The notes below the pieces were generated by a model. That model saw nothing but the letters and a program-made list of their open reading frames with translations. It was not told where the DNA came from and searched no databases. From Epiperipatus broadwayi (lineage: Eukaryota > Onychophora > Udeonychophora > Euonychophora > Peripatidae), in the NCBI GenBank assembly GCA_028023455.1, contig JAQFVV010006221.1:6119011-6183010 (forward strand): a stretch of DNA of 64,000 bases, written 5' to 3'. Made by a program: the position numbers and the translations under genes. Shown one piece after another: positions 46,182 to 58,261 of this stretch; position 1 is the stretch's first letter; every line of letters starts with the position of its first letter.

Positions 46182-46645
46182 TGAGATCTTATTTTATATA
46201 GTGCTATGTTTTTATACTGTAATAGTGATATTAGTGATTAAGCCACTGCACATGTGCTTTAAAGATAAATTATAAATGAATACTCTCACTTTTCCAGACA
46301 CAAGATATAGTTTTTTTAGAAAAGGTGGAATGAATCCACCCATCCTTTTGACCCAAACATTTATGTATGGGCAAATCTTAAGCATATGGAAATGAGAGTG
46401 TGAAGTTGTTAAGCAATCACTTTAAATTACATTTATTATGCTTGAATGAATGATGCTTGTGAAATCTTTACAATTTACGATACACTTAAGATTTTCTCAT
46501 ACATAAATGTTTGGGTCGAAAGGATGGATGGATTCATTCCATCTTTTCTAAAAAACTATCTTGTGTCTGGAAAAGTGAGAGTATTCATTTATAATTTATC
46601 TTTAAAGTGCATGTGCATTGGCTTAATCGCTAATATCACTATTAC
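46182..46645. repeat. Unit D copy 2 and an inverted partial copy 3
   Basis: 46182-46484 repeats copy 1 and preserves the site without the hAT insert (GAAGTTGTTAAGCAATCACT near 46401). From 46485 the sequence turns back: ATACATAAATGTTTGGGTCG, ATCTTGTGTCTGGAAAAGTG and GGCTTAATCGCTAATATCAC are reverse complements of copy 2. The plus-strand frame 46446-46805 is a by-product of this palindrome. Confidence 0.75.
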
Positions 46646-46662
46646 AATAATGTTTATTAATA

Positions 46663-46844
46663 TTTACCAAGGTTATAACCTCAAGAATATGCATATAAAA
46701 TGTGATAGTAGGGACCTCTACAGGTGTTTAACCACAAGCTTATGCTATGGAAAAAAAGAGGGGAACCCTTCTTTACTTCAACCTACTTTCTATTTAAATA
46801 GGTGAATATTACTTACGTAATCAATGTGCGTTTAATAAATTTAT
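46663..46844 (-). mobile_element. SINE F, 182 bp, with 17-bp target-site duplication
   Basis: AATAATGTTTATTAATA at 46646-46662 and 46845-46861. On the minus strand: CACCTATTTAAATAGAAAG, GTAGGTTGAAGTAAAGAAGG, GCTTGTGGTTAAACACCTG, TAGAGGTCCCTACTATC and GAGGTTATAACCT, ending GGTAAATATTA. The last part can form a T-arm-like hairpin, suggesting a distant tRNA origin. Confidence 0.65.
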
Positions 46845-46857
46845 AATAATGTTTATT

Positions 46858-47275
46858 AATACATTGTACAGGCTTAAACCTGCATTTATATATGTAATAT
46901 ATGCTGGTTCAAACTCAGACTTTCACACAACCCACCACTCTCAGCGCCATCTCATATTGCTGACCCACCTGATCACACACATGTTCAGCAATCATCAGTT
47001 GGTCTAGATTACTATCCTCACACATATATATAATCAGTACTCAGCTTTATATTAAGATAGCCAATATTTATACTTTAATGGACAGGCTTCAAACTATTCC
47101 AACTCACAACTCTTTAGCCTTCAATTTCATTGAAAATCTGATGATGGAACATTCAAAGCCCTTGATAGTGCCATGGTTGTCATCCTACCCATGTTGACAT
47201 AATAGTCATTCTGACCCCTCATGTACAGGAGAATAATCCATTTATATATACATATGCGAGGGATGGACAGACCTT
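46858..47275 (-). mobile_element. Family B repeat, longest copy (minus)
   Basis: Minus-strand order: GGTCTGTCCATCCCTCGCAT, CATGAGGGGTCAGAATGAC, GTCAACATGGGTAGGATGAC, CATCATCAGATTTTCAATG, CTGTCCATTAAAGTATAAAT, GACCAACTGATGATTGCTG (the ribozyme-like segment, cut short by a deletion), GAGATGGCGCTGAGAGTGG (A-box-like), GAAAGTCTGAGTTTGAACC (B-box-like) and a TATATTACATATATAAATGC tail. It gives the best view of the full family layout. Confidence 0.65.
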
Positions 47276-47279
47276 TTAC

Positions 47280-48140
47280 ACACTATTTATATAAATTAAT
47301 ACATTCATAGAATATTCTTACATAAATGAAGCAAGCTATGTGAAACTCCCTCCACATGTTAATATTGAATAAATACAATTTAACAATTGTAGAGAAATAA
47401 TTGTTTAAATTTCCCATTTTGTTTTTGTTTTAAAACTGTTGACTTTGTAATTCCCAGAAGACTTTAGCTTAAAGTTTTAGTACCTGAATTGGAACTTGTT
47501 TAAGGATACATATTACTGAGCAAAAATAAAATTATTAAAAAATAATTAAACTTGTGATTAATTTTGCAGTTAATTAGAACATTTCTTTTTCATTCCACTG
47601 TATTTTTTACATGTGTTTTTTGCATGTACTTGCAACTTTTCTGGTGTGTCTTTTATACCTCCAATCATGTGATTGATTTGATTGATTGAAAATTGACATT
47701 TTTAAATTACTATCTCTTGACCTCTTATACTAAAGTTTAAAAGTTAATTTGATATCTGGGAATTAAACTAAAAATAGAAAGGCATTAGCATAAAGTCTAG
47801 GCTGTAATTAAAAGTATAACATTGTAAAATAATTATATATGAAATTAAAATTATTATAATGAAATAAAAAAATTAGTTATAACAATTCTAAACTATCAAA
47901 TAAGTTGGAGTTCACCAGAATACTTTTATTGTTTTAATTAAAATACTTAAGAATGATATTTAAATATTATGAATAAGGAAGTGCAAATTAAAATTAATAA
48001 ATGTAAACGCAATCATATGCATTTACCAATGTTTCTTTTAATTAAAAACTAACAACTTTTTAAGAGTAATAAATTAACTCTTTATCTTCTAAGTTAAATA
48101 GTTTAACTCTGTTTATAATAATTTAATCTTTCTGATATTA
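47280..48140. other. AT-rich stretch without recognised genes
   Basis: No supportable feature. Confidence 0.55.
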
Positions 48141-48162
48141 GCATGAACAAATACTTTTACTA

Positions 48163-48263
48163 GTCAAACATTGGTGGTCGAGAGGTCAGCGACAGCTGTT
48201 TTACAAGCGCTTGTCCAGGGTTGGCGGGTTCGCTTCCACCTGATGCTATAACACATGAGAAAA
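48163..48263 (+). mobile_element. tRNA-like SINE with 14-bp target-site duplication
   Basis: AAATACTTTTACTA at 48149-48162 and 48264-48277. The insert starts GTCAAACATTGGTGGTCGAG, has GGTCAGCGACAGCTG (A-box side), GGCGGGTTCGCTTCCACC (B box), GATGCTATAACACATG, and an A tail. It is similar to, but divergent from, the copies at 39885 and 55191. Confidence 0.7.
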
Positions 48264-48756
48264 AAATACTTTTACTAATAAATAATTTAGACAAATGTTT
48301 TATTATAAAGTAGAAAATTAAATAATATCTAATACTAAACATTTAGATTTAAATATCACTACAGTTTAATTTAAACACTGAATTTTGGACATTGGTTAAG
48401 GAGAGATATTCTTATTTAACTAATTGAAAATTTATTCCAACTACAAATAAATTTAGATCAACATACAATAAAATATTTAAGTGATTTTTAGTAATAGTTA
48501 AGATTCATAAAAGTGCTTAGAATAAATTATAAATTAAGTTGGCATTTGATTGTAAAGTCCTAATAAAATTAACTGGCAAAAAATCAAGTTATTAATTTTT
48601 TTTTATACTTAGGTAAATTATAACTGGGAGTTTTGCTTTACTGACAAAAGTTAAAGGTTAATCATTTCTGTGTAAATTTTATATGTACTGTATTTCAATC
48701 CTGCATTTGCTATAAACTGATATAATTATATTTTATTGAATGCATGGGAAGTATAT

Positions 48757-49317
48757 GTAAATACTTAAACAGGCTTTAATCTGTAACGAATATGCCTTAA
48801 AATTTCCAATAGTTAAGCAATATTATTTTTCCGATAGAAGGACCTCACAAACCACGACACAAGATAGCGGCTTTTATAAAGATAAGAGTGGCCATCTTAT
48901 CTTTAACATAAATTTCTACTTACATAGGCCAATCTGAAGCATCCTGATTTGGGAGCGTGAAGTTGTTGTTCTCTTCACTGTTTAAGTCCACTATTTCCTT
49001 TACTAATTAATCTTTGCGAAATCTTGCGATTTACAGCGAGTTAATGTTGCAATCTTAATACTGAAAAATCTATAAGCTATTGTAGAGGTGTAACATTAAC
49101 TTGCTGAACAACAACTTCATGCTCCCAAATCAGGATGCTTCAGATTGGCCTATATAAGTAGAAATTTATGTTAAAGATAAGATGGCCACTCTTATCTTTA
49201 TAAAAGTCACTATCTTGTGTCATGGTTTGTGAGGTCTCTCTATTGGCAAAATAATATTGCTTGAGTATTAGGAATTTTAAGGTGCATTCATTATTAAAGC
49301 CTGTTTAAGTATTTATA
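48757..49317. mobile_element. Large foldback element, arms about 220 bp
   Basis: TAAATACTTAAACAGGCTTT and AAAGCCTGTTTAAGTATTTA are the outer ends. Inverted matches continue through CACAAACCACGACACAAGAT / ATCTTGTGTCATGGTTTGTG, ATAAAGATAAGAGTGGCCAT / ATGGCCACTCTTATCTTTAT and AATCTGAAGCATCCTGATTT / AATCAGGATGCTTCAGATT. The left arm has about 70 extra bases (about 48977-49034) compared with the right. No protein and no ribozyme-like core were seen. Confidence 0.7.
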
Positions 49318-49534
49318 TAGATTGATGTAAAAGAATAGATGAACTCAAAATGTTTATTACATGAAAAAATAGCTTCATGTATTGGAAATTTGTATTTAGC
49401 TTTTTAGTTTTAAACTCATGGTTATTTTAATATTATGTTTTTGGATATGGAGAAATAATGCAAACCAGAGTTTCATAGATTTTTTAAATAGATGCTATTG
49501 TTGTCAAAAATTTAGAAAATACTTATATTTGCAA

Positions 49535-50825
49535 TACCACTAAACATCACATGATACAAGCTGTTAAAAGAATAACAAACTATCCATACAGTATGGCCAC
49601 CCAGTACAAGCCATTGTAATGAATGGATGCAAGTAAGTTTTTGCATAAAATCCTTATCTTATGCCTACTCTGTCAGTATTCCCAGACTAGTGTCTAGCTC
49701 AGCCTTTCATCGGTGAGAAGTCTTAGATTTTGAGGGATGCCTTAGATCCTAAGATCTAGAAACAGTGCTCTCAGATCCAAGGCTCATCATGCTCGAAAGC
49801 CATAAGCTGGAAACTAATTTGGGAATATTGGATGAATAGACACCAGATAGGGATTTTATGCAAAAACCTCACATCCATTGATAACTATGGCTTGCACTGA
49901 ATGGCATTACTATATGAAGAGTTTGTCACTAATGTAACAGCTTATTTAAGTATAAGAACTGGTGATCATGTGATGTTTAATGGTTTAACATTATTTCTGC
50001 CATGAGATGATGGTGACTGGTTATTAAAGAAACAGTCACCAAAATGTATAGCTACTGAGCTGCATTCAGATTTATATAAAAATACAAACAAATGACCTTT
50101 GATGGAAAACAGTTTCTGTTTTCATATTGGACTCATTGCTTTATAGTTAAGTAAAAAGGCAAAAGGTGGCTGCTGGAGGGATGCATTATATCCTAAGATC
50201 TAGGAGAAGTGCTCTTTGATGAAAGCTACAAGCTAGAACCTAATCTTGGAATATTGGATGAGTATGCTGCACTAGATAAGGACTTCATGCAAAAATCTTT
50301 TTGCATCAATTGTTAAATGTATATATGGTTTGCACTGGGTGGCGCTACTATATAGAGAGTTTATCACTCTTTTAATAGCTTGTTTAATCATATAGAATTG
50401 TGATCATATGATATTAGTGGTTTAACATTATTCCAGCCAAGAGATTATGGGGATATGGTTATTAAAGAGCCAAAGCTACCAAAATGTATGGGTACTAAAT
50501 TGGGTTCAAATCTATATGACTATACAAGTGAACGAGCTTGGATTGAAAACATTTGTTTTCATTTTGGATTCATAGCTCTATAGTTAACTAAAAAGATAAA
50601 AGGTGGCTGCTAAGGGATGTATTAGATCCTGAAGATATAGGAACAGTGCTCCCAGATCCAAGGCTCATCACTGATGAAATCCCCAAGTTAGAAATTGATC
50701 TGGGGATTTTAGATGAGCAGGCACTATATAGGGAATTTTTGCAAAAACTTTCTTGCATCCATTAATTATTATGACTTGGATTGAGTGGTACTGCTGTATG
50801 GAGGGTTTGCTATCATTTATATTTG
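49535..50825 (+). mobile_element. Tandem array of family C, about three units of about 440 bp
   Basis: Family C phrases recur in order: TGGTTTAACATTATT follows GTGATCATGTGATGTTTAA near 49950-49990 and GTGATCATATGATATTAGTG near 50399, a spacing of about 441 bp. AAAAGGTGGCTGCT occurs near 50161 and 50600. Each unit has a ribozyme-like segment: 49790-49830 (badly decayed), about 50208-50255 (TTGATGA, GAACC), and 50655-50700 (CTGATGA, GAAAT, ATC, TGGGGA, nearly intact). The first unit is preceded by an inverted half (minus strand about 49725-49680). Confidence 0.7.
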
Positions 50826-50829
50826 GCAA

Positions 50830-51660
50830 TGAAAAACATGGGCTTGGACGTATGTATTGGAAGAATAGCTAAACCAAATTCTAACAAAATTTAGAAAAAT
50901 CATACACATTTGTGATATTTGTCCAACACATTCCAATGATGAAACTGAGTACAGTGTGAATATATTATGGATGTATATCTGCAGTTTTTAAACATATGAG
51001 ATTTTCTAGTTATGAACATATATGATTGTCAGTAGAATAACAAAGATTATTAAATAGGCTCATATTAAAGCAGAAGCACCCTGCTCTCTAGGAAATTACA
51101 TCTATAGCCCTCCCACCCCTTTTCATTAAAATACAAATGTTCTCAGTATTTATTCATTTTGATCCTCTTGATATTCATATTCGACATTATCTATGGATCA
51201 CAATTCCTCTCTTTATTCTACCATGATTATGATACCTGGTTGTATCAAAAGTACTTAATGTTAATAAAGCTTTCTTTTTATAGTCCTAACCAGTTTGGTT
51301 GTGAAATGTTGTAACATAAACCTTTCATTACATTAATACAATCTTTTAGTGTAATATTTAAAACCTTATTTTTTCAACTTATATTAACTTTTGGGCATTG
51401 GTAATATTATTAACACCAAGGTGATTTCATCATGATTGCAACCCAGTACTTATTTATTAATTATCTAAAAAGCTTTTGACCTTCTATGGAAGGTCAAAAC
51501 TGCCATTTTCCAAATCGTTGAAATAAGTGCCTCTATGCGTGTGTGTGTGTGTTAATATGTTATAAATATAATTCTCTTCTTTTTAAAAAAATAAATACTC
51601 AAGAAGCACTATCAAGATATTGTTTCTTCTACCTTATTATTATTACATATATAGAATGCA
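50830..51660. other. AT-rich stretch without recognised genes
   Basis: Contains a short TG microsatellite near 51537. No other feature supportable. Confidence 0.55.
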
Positions 51661-51665
51661 CACAT

Positions 51666-51800
51666 TAGGGCAGAAGCGTAATCTTGTGGTTAAAACACCT
51701 GTAGAGGTCCCTACTATCGCATTTTATACGCATATTATCGAGGTTATGGCCTCAGTAAATATTACTATGTAATCAATGTGCGTTTAATAAATTTATAATT
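51666..51800 (+). mobile_element. SINE F copy (partial)
   Basis: TTGTGGTTAAAACACCTGTA, GAGGTCCCTACTATCGCATT, TTATACGCATATTATCGAGG and TTATGGCCTCAGTAAATATT match the other F copies. It is followed by GTAATCAATGTGCGTTTAAT, a phrase that also sits next to the F copy at 46663-46844. Confidence 0.6.
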
Positions 51801-51804
51801 ACAA

Positions 51805-53028
<1,224 letters not shown>

Positions 53029-53029
53029 T

Positions 53030-53590
53030 TTAGACAATATGCTTTAAAATTAAAACAAATAAAGTATACCACTTTAAAAACTCTTAATTACTTTTTCACA
53101 TAAACAAAATTTTAGTCTTCATATTGATGACATTATTAATTATTGCTATTAACTGTCACTAGTAAGTGGTCCTGGTCAGATATTAGTACTAGAAATTTAA
53201 AATCAATGAAGTAATTTTAAGATTTGGTCAATTACTTTTTCTAGATTTAAAATTGTACCCACTGAAATTATCAAAAATTTTACAGTTAGGTTTAATCAGC
53301 TTTATCATTTTCCAAAAAGTGGGTTCCATATATTATCCCAACAACTCTATCCAATTCTTAATATTATTTATCCTTCTGCTCTGTTCAGTTAAGCATAACA
53401 ATGAAAATGCAAAATTCAAAAGCTAAAATTTTGTAGATTGATTTCAACTTGAGAAAGCTATTAAAATATATATCATACTAATAAACTGAGAGAATTATTA
53501 TATTCAAGCATCACTTTTGCCCTTGAATGCATATTGTCTTTTTATGCAACTGACAATATTTTAGTTTTATTTACAGTAACAAAACTTTTT
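53030..53590. other. AT-rich stretch without recognised genes
   Basis: No supportable feature. Confidence 0.5.
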
Positions 53591-53594
53591 TTTC

Positions 53595-55085
53595 TACAAT
53601 AGTACTATCCAGTGCATGCTTTACTAATCAGTAGATGCTAGTACCTTATAATCCCTATCCAGAGTTTTTCCTTTCAATATCATCAAACTAGTTTGTAGCT
53701 TATGATTTTCTTCAATGAAGAGCCTTGGATTTTGGAGCAGTGCACCTGAATGTTTGGATCTAATGTACCCCTTCTCAAAACATTCACCTTTTTCATTTTT
53801 TTTTATTATAAAAGTATTAGCACAAGCTTAAACACACAATAACATTTTTGATCTAAGCTAATTTTTCTGCATAGTCATACAGATCTGAAACCTGTTTGAT
53901 ATCTATATTTTAGTGTCTTTGGTTTTTTTAACAACCATAGTTACTTTTTTTTTTTTTTTGGCTAGGATTGGTACTTAATCATCATTCACCACAATAGTGT
54001 CACCCAGTGCAAGCTTTACTAATTAATAAATGGTAGATGGTAATGTCATGTAATCCCTATTCAGTATTTTCCCTTCCAATATCACCACTTGGTTTCTATT
54101 TATTGTTTTCATCTGTAAGGAGTCTTTCATCTTGAAGAAGTGCACCTGGATTTTTGTATCTAATTTATCCCTTCTATAGCATCCACTTTTTACCCTTTCT
54201 CTTTACTATAAGACTATTAGTCCAAACTGAAAAACACACTAGTGTTTTCAATCAAGCTAATTTGCCTATGATTGTTAAAAAACTAATTACTAAAATATAT
54301 AGTCTATGCAGGCAAATTGGCTTAGATCAAAACAATTAGTGAGTTTTTCACTTTGTGCTGATAGTTTTATAGTAAAGAGAAAAGGTAAAAAGTGGTTGCT
54401 GTAGAAGGAGGGCCTTAGATTCAAAGATCCAAGTGCACTGCTTTGAGATCCCAGGCTCTTCACTGATGAAACTATAAGCTAGAAGTCAGTGTGTACATAT
54501 TGAATGGAAAAGCATTGGATAAGGATTATAAGCCTATTAACTAGCATCTACTGATTACTAAAACTTGCCCTGGGTAGTACTATTGTGGGATAAAAAGTTG
54601 CTATTGTTGTTAACTTGTGTTAGCAAAAAGAAAAAGTGATCATATGATATTTTTATGATTTTATACTAATCTCGAACCCAAAGTCATCAAAATATATAAA
54701 CACTGAAGTCGTTTCTGACCTCATGACTATGCAGGCAAATTATCTTGGATTGAAAATATTAGCATGTTTTTCACTTTGGGCAGGTAGCTTTATAGTTAAG
54801 AAAAAGATAAAAGGTAGATGCTAGAGAAGGGGTGTGTTAGATCCAAAGATTTAGGGGCATACTTCCAAATCCCAGGCTCCTTACGGATGAACACCATAAG
54901 CTATGAACTAGTCCAGGAAATTGGATGGTAAAGCATTGAATAGTGATTGTGATGCACAACCATCTAGTATTTATTGATTAATAAGGCTTACACTAGGTGG
55001 AATCATTGAGGGGAAAAATTGTTACTGGTTTAACAGCCTCTGTAAGGGTAAAGGAAAGGTTGATTTTTGTGATGTTTTAATGATT
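53595..55085. mobile_element. Family C inverted array: two units minus, two units plus
   Basis: Old family C copies. Minus units at about 53595-53945 and 53985-54290 (GTGCAAGCTTTACTAATTAA, GAAGTGCACCTGGATTTTTG); plus units at about 54295-54650 and 54690-55085 (AAGATCCAAGTGCACTGCTT, CAGGCTCTTCACTGATGAA; ACTATGCAGGCAAATTATCT). The turn-around is near 54280-54305, where TTTTCAATCAAGCTAATTTG faces CAAATTGGCTTAGATCAAAA. Unit centres keep traces of the ribozyme-like segment (CTGATGA near 54459; GAAC-TAGTCC near 54906), all damaged. No protein. Confidence 0.65.
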
Positions 55086-55190
55086 TAGTACTTTTATTTA
55101 CTTGTTCTGTTTTTCAAAATCTATTTCATTCTTTTAAAATCATTGTTTTTTGTTTTTAATAACTTTTTTTTTGCTAATTATGCTTTTTTC

Positions 55191-55305
55191 ATCAAGCGTT
55201 GTTAGCCGAGAGGTCAGTGCAGCTGCCTTGCAAGCAAGCAGTTGGTCACAGATGGTTGTTGCAGGTTCGCCTCCAGGCTGATGCTATGGCATATGGAGAA
55301 AAAAA
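55191..55305 (+). mobile_element. tRNA-like SINE
   Basis: ATCAAGCGTTGTTAGCCGAG, AGGTCAGTGCAGCTGCC (A-box side), TTGCAGGTTCGCCTCCAGGC (B box) and TGATGCTATGGCATATGGAG, then A-rich. This is the best preserved copy of the family at 39885 and 48163. The TSD is ambiguous because both flanks are T-rich (GCTAATTATGC versus GCTTTTAATTACGC). Confidence 0.65.
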
Positions 55306-55324
55306 ATTGTTTTTTTTGCTTTTA

Positions 55325-55505
55325 ATTACGCTCGCAGATCTATCCGCTTCAGCTTCACCTATTTAAATAGAAAGTAGGTTGAAGTAAAGAAGGGTTCCCC
55401 TCTTTTCTTCCATAATGTAAGCTTGTGGTTAAAACACCTGTAGAGGTCCCTACTATCGCATTTTATACGCATATTATCGAGGTTATAGCCTCAGTAAATA
55501 TTATT
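55325..55505 (+). mobile_element. SINE F, full copy
   Basis: CACCTATTTAAATAGAAAGT, AGGTTGAAGTAAAGAAGGG, TTCCCCTCTTTTCTTCCATA, AGCTTGTGGTTAAAACACCT, GTCCCTACTATCGCATTTTA, GAGGTTATAGCCTCAGTAAA. Same length and order as 46663-46844 in reverse. It lies 20 bp after the tRNA-like SINE. Confidence 0.65.
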
Positions 55506-55509
55506 TATT

Positions 55510-56940
55510 TCATTATGTTTTTCACTTATATTTTTTAATGCCATTATATTTTTAACCTTGTTTTTCTAACTTTTCTATTTTTCATTAATTTTCTTCTTTC
55601 TTGTCCTCATTTTCCAAATCTGCTTCATACAAAATAACTCAGTACTTAATGTGCCTATCTCTTAGATCTAACATTTGGAGATAGAAAATATTGATAGTAA
55701 TCTTAAAATTATAAAAGTTTCGTTGGTCCTTGCATTTTCAGAAGAGTTATCTTATTGTTATTCATCATCATTTAAACAACTTCTTAAGTATTTATAAACA
55801 CCAACTTTCTCTCTAACTAATTGTCTAATCTTTTCTGTTTTATTGCTTTTATTCTTATTCTAAATTTGCTATAAATTTAATGTTTCCTAATTAAGCAGCA
55901 ATCAGTAAAGTTCATCGTTAGTACATATTAATTATAGCTAACCTTAATATTTCTAGTGATATTTCCATTTTTATCAGAAGAGCATTGAATATTAAATAAA
56001 ATAGGGGAAATATAATATTTCTAATCATACATTTCCTTTAACAAAAGTCATTCATTTTTATTAATATCTTATGATTAATACCTAACAGTCGTCTATATTC
56101 AAACGACAGTTTTTATATTTAAAACATTCCAACAAAATCTATTTCAATCAAATTAGAGTGAATTCAATTATTTTAATAACTTTACTTGTTATGTAAGCAT
56201 AATAGGTAACATTATTGTCTCTGTAAGAAATAAAATGGATCACAATTTGTGGAAAGCTTTTTATTGGAAGGAAATAAATTGTGCAAAGTCAGTCATTCAC
56301 AGTTGTTTATACATCAAAGTTAAGAAAAAAGCGGAAAAAAGTCTAAAACATATTTATAAATTTTTACTATATAATTTAAAAGATTTTACATTTAAAGGGA
56401 TTGATTGAAGTTTGAAAAATATAAATTTACTACAAAATTATTTTCCATTTTAATTGATATAGCAAAACTAATGTGTGCATGTATGTATTAAATAGAAATT
56501 TAATACTCCAACACTGATCTATTAAGGAAATGAAATATTCATATTGTACCAATATTGAAATTGGCACATACTAATTTATCTAAAAAAAAATATATATATA
56601 AAAATCTAAAGTTTCTTTATTAAATGTAAATGCAGTTTGTTTTCGTGAAAGTAAGATTTAAAAATCAGAGAGTTCTTGAAAGAAAACTTATAATTACTTA
56701 ATTAAAAGGGGGGAGGGGGAGTTTTCCTATAGAAAAAACTAAGAGTTCATAAAAGTTAAAGAGTGTTATAAATTAAAAGTTAAAATATAAATCTCTTTTC
56801 ATTCCAGTTTATTAGAATAAATGTGTATATATGTGCTATGGTAAATAAAAATAAATGTTAGCTTGTTAATAAGATAAATGCGTGTTAAAATCATATTGAA
56901 AAACACCTGAAAATAAATATTGAAATGAAATATATTTAAA
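55510..56940. other. AT-rich stretch without recognised genes
   Basis: No supportable feature. Confidence 0.5.
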
Positions 56941-56944
56941 AACA

Positions 56945-57135
56945 CAGCGGTGGGCTACTAATTAAAGATATAAAAACAACACGTTTTGTAATGGCTACTA
57001 CTAATTAAACAATCTTCAAAAACACGTCATAGGATTAGTTACTAAAGGAATTTCGACAACATCTATTGCCGGAGGATTTTAAAATGAAAACAATTCACAT
57101 ATATAAATAGCCAGATTTTTATCGGATGTTCAGTT
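56945..57135 (+). promoter_or_regulatory. Promoter-like block: repeated motifs, TATA box, initiator
   Basis: GGCTACTAATTAA (about 56953) and GGCTACTACTAATTAA (about 56993) are each followed by an ACACGT motif (about 56980 and 57023). ATATAAATAG at 57101-57110 is a good TATA box, and TTCAGTTT at 57129-57136 fits an initiator about 30 bases downstream. The following 340 bp are GC-richer than their surroundings. It could drive a host gene or be the U3 region of a decayed LTR element; AATAAA at 57348 would suit the latter. Confidence 0.35.
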
Positions 57136-57477
57136 TCAGCCTAGTTTTTAGTGTCAGTCTTGTTTCAGTTCAGATAATAGTGCAGTTTAAATTATGTATC
57201 CAGAAACAGAAATGCAGTGCTGAACAGCTTATGGGAATATATACTCTTGCTTCAGCCTTAGTCCAATAAGATCGGCAAGACCAGCCCATGAAATAATGTC
57301 TACTTAACAGTTCAGAAATCCTCCTTCAATGTTCAACTGTCTCCAAGAATAAAACCAGCGTATTAGCGTCAAATCTCTTCAAGAAACGTCAAATCTAACC
57401 GGTTAGATATCCTTTATTAGATATACTCTGTCAGAAACAGCTAACAACAAGCAATATCCACGTTCCAAAAATCCTAG
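57132..57477 (+). other. Possible non-coding first exon (or LTR R/U5)
   Basis: Begins at the initiator-like site and ends at ATCCTAG followed by GTAAAAC, an acceptable 5' splice site at 57478. No ATG-led frame longer than a few codons leads into the splice site. The last 79 bases are open in the phase that would join the 60616 exon (G plus GT, glycine), but that frame has an upstream stop and no methionine, so the join is not supported. Confidence 0.25.
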
Positions 57478-58261
57478 GTAAAACATTTTATTATTCTCAT
57501 TTATATATAGTGGCCACCACTGTAATTCATAAATCATACAGAGACAAGTAATTTGAACTCTATGAGCATGCATAAAATGAACTATTGATGTGCTTGTTTG
57601 TGAATGTTAGATAATTTATCAATGTCAAATATTATTTTGCTTTTTCATAAGATATATTATATTGTGTTAATTTAAAATGTGCGTGACAAAAATACCAATA
57701 TTATGTTAGTTAAAAATTATAAAGATATTTAAATTTAGTATAATTAATGCTCATTAAAATAAATTGTCTTTAAAACTTAAACTTTATTTGTCAGTCAATT
57801 CTTTTTATCAAATTCTTTTTATCAATCTCTTCTTACCAATTCTTTTTTCCTATATTTTATTATTGATTAAAATTAGACTGAGCTAGTTTTTGAGATCGTT
57901 TCAAGTGCTGGATTATGAGCCTACTGACCAAATACGTTGTTTATTCTTCTGAATAGATAGCTGGCGCCCGGAGTTTACTCCAAAACAAATAAAGTGTTTG
58001 GATAGTAGGGATTTGAATCTAGCAGCTGATGTGGGCCATTGTTGATAGTTAAGGCTATCAATAATATCTCCCATTTTGCTCGAACTGTGCCGGTTCGTTC
58101 ATGTAACATTTATAAGATTATAAATGTATTATGAAGAAGTTTGAAACCAGTAAAACATATACGTGTAAGTATACTTGATTTGGCAGATCCATCTGGCACA
58201 ATATAAATACTCTATTTATTATATAATATTAAACTACTGGGAAGTTTATATTTAATCCATT

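Noticed and set aside
46446-46805. A 119-codon plus-strand frame
   Set aside because: It is produced by the inverted copy of unit D plus antisense SINE F and has no protein-family features.
57955-57975. TGGCGCCCGGAG, resembling a lysine-tRNA primer-binding site of an LTR element
   Set aside because: Only about nine bases fit, no TG...CA LTR ends or second LTR were found, and the preceding bases do not end in CA. It is kept only as a possible explanation for the promoter-like block.
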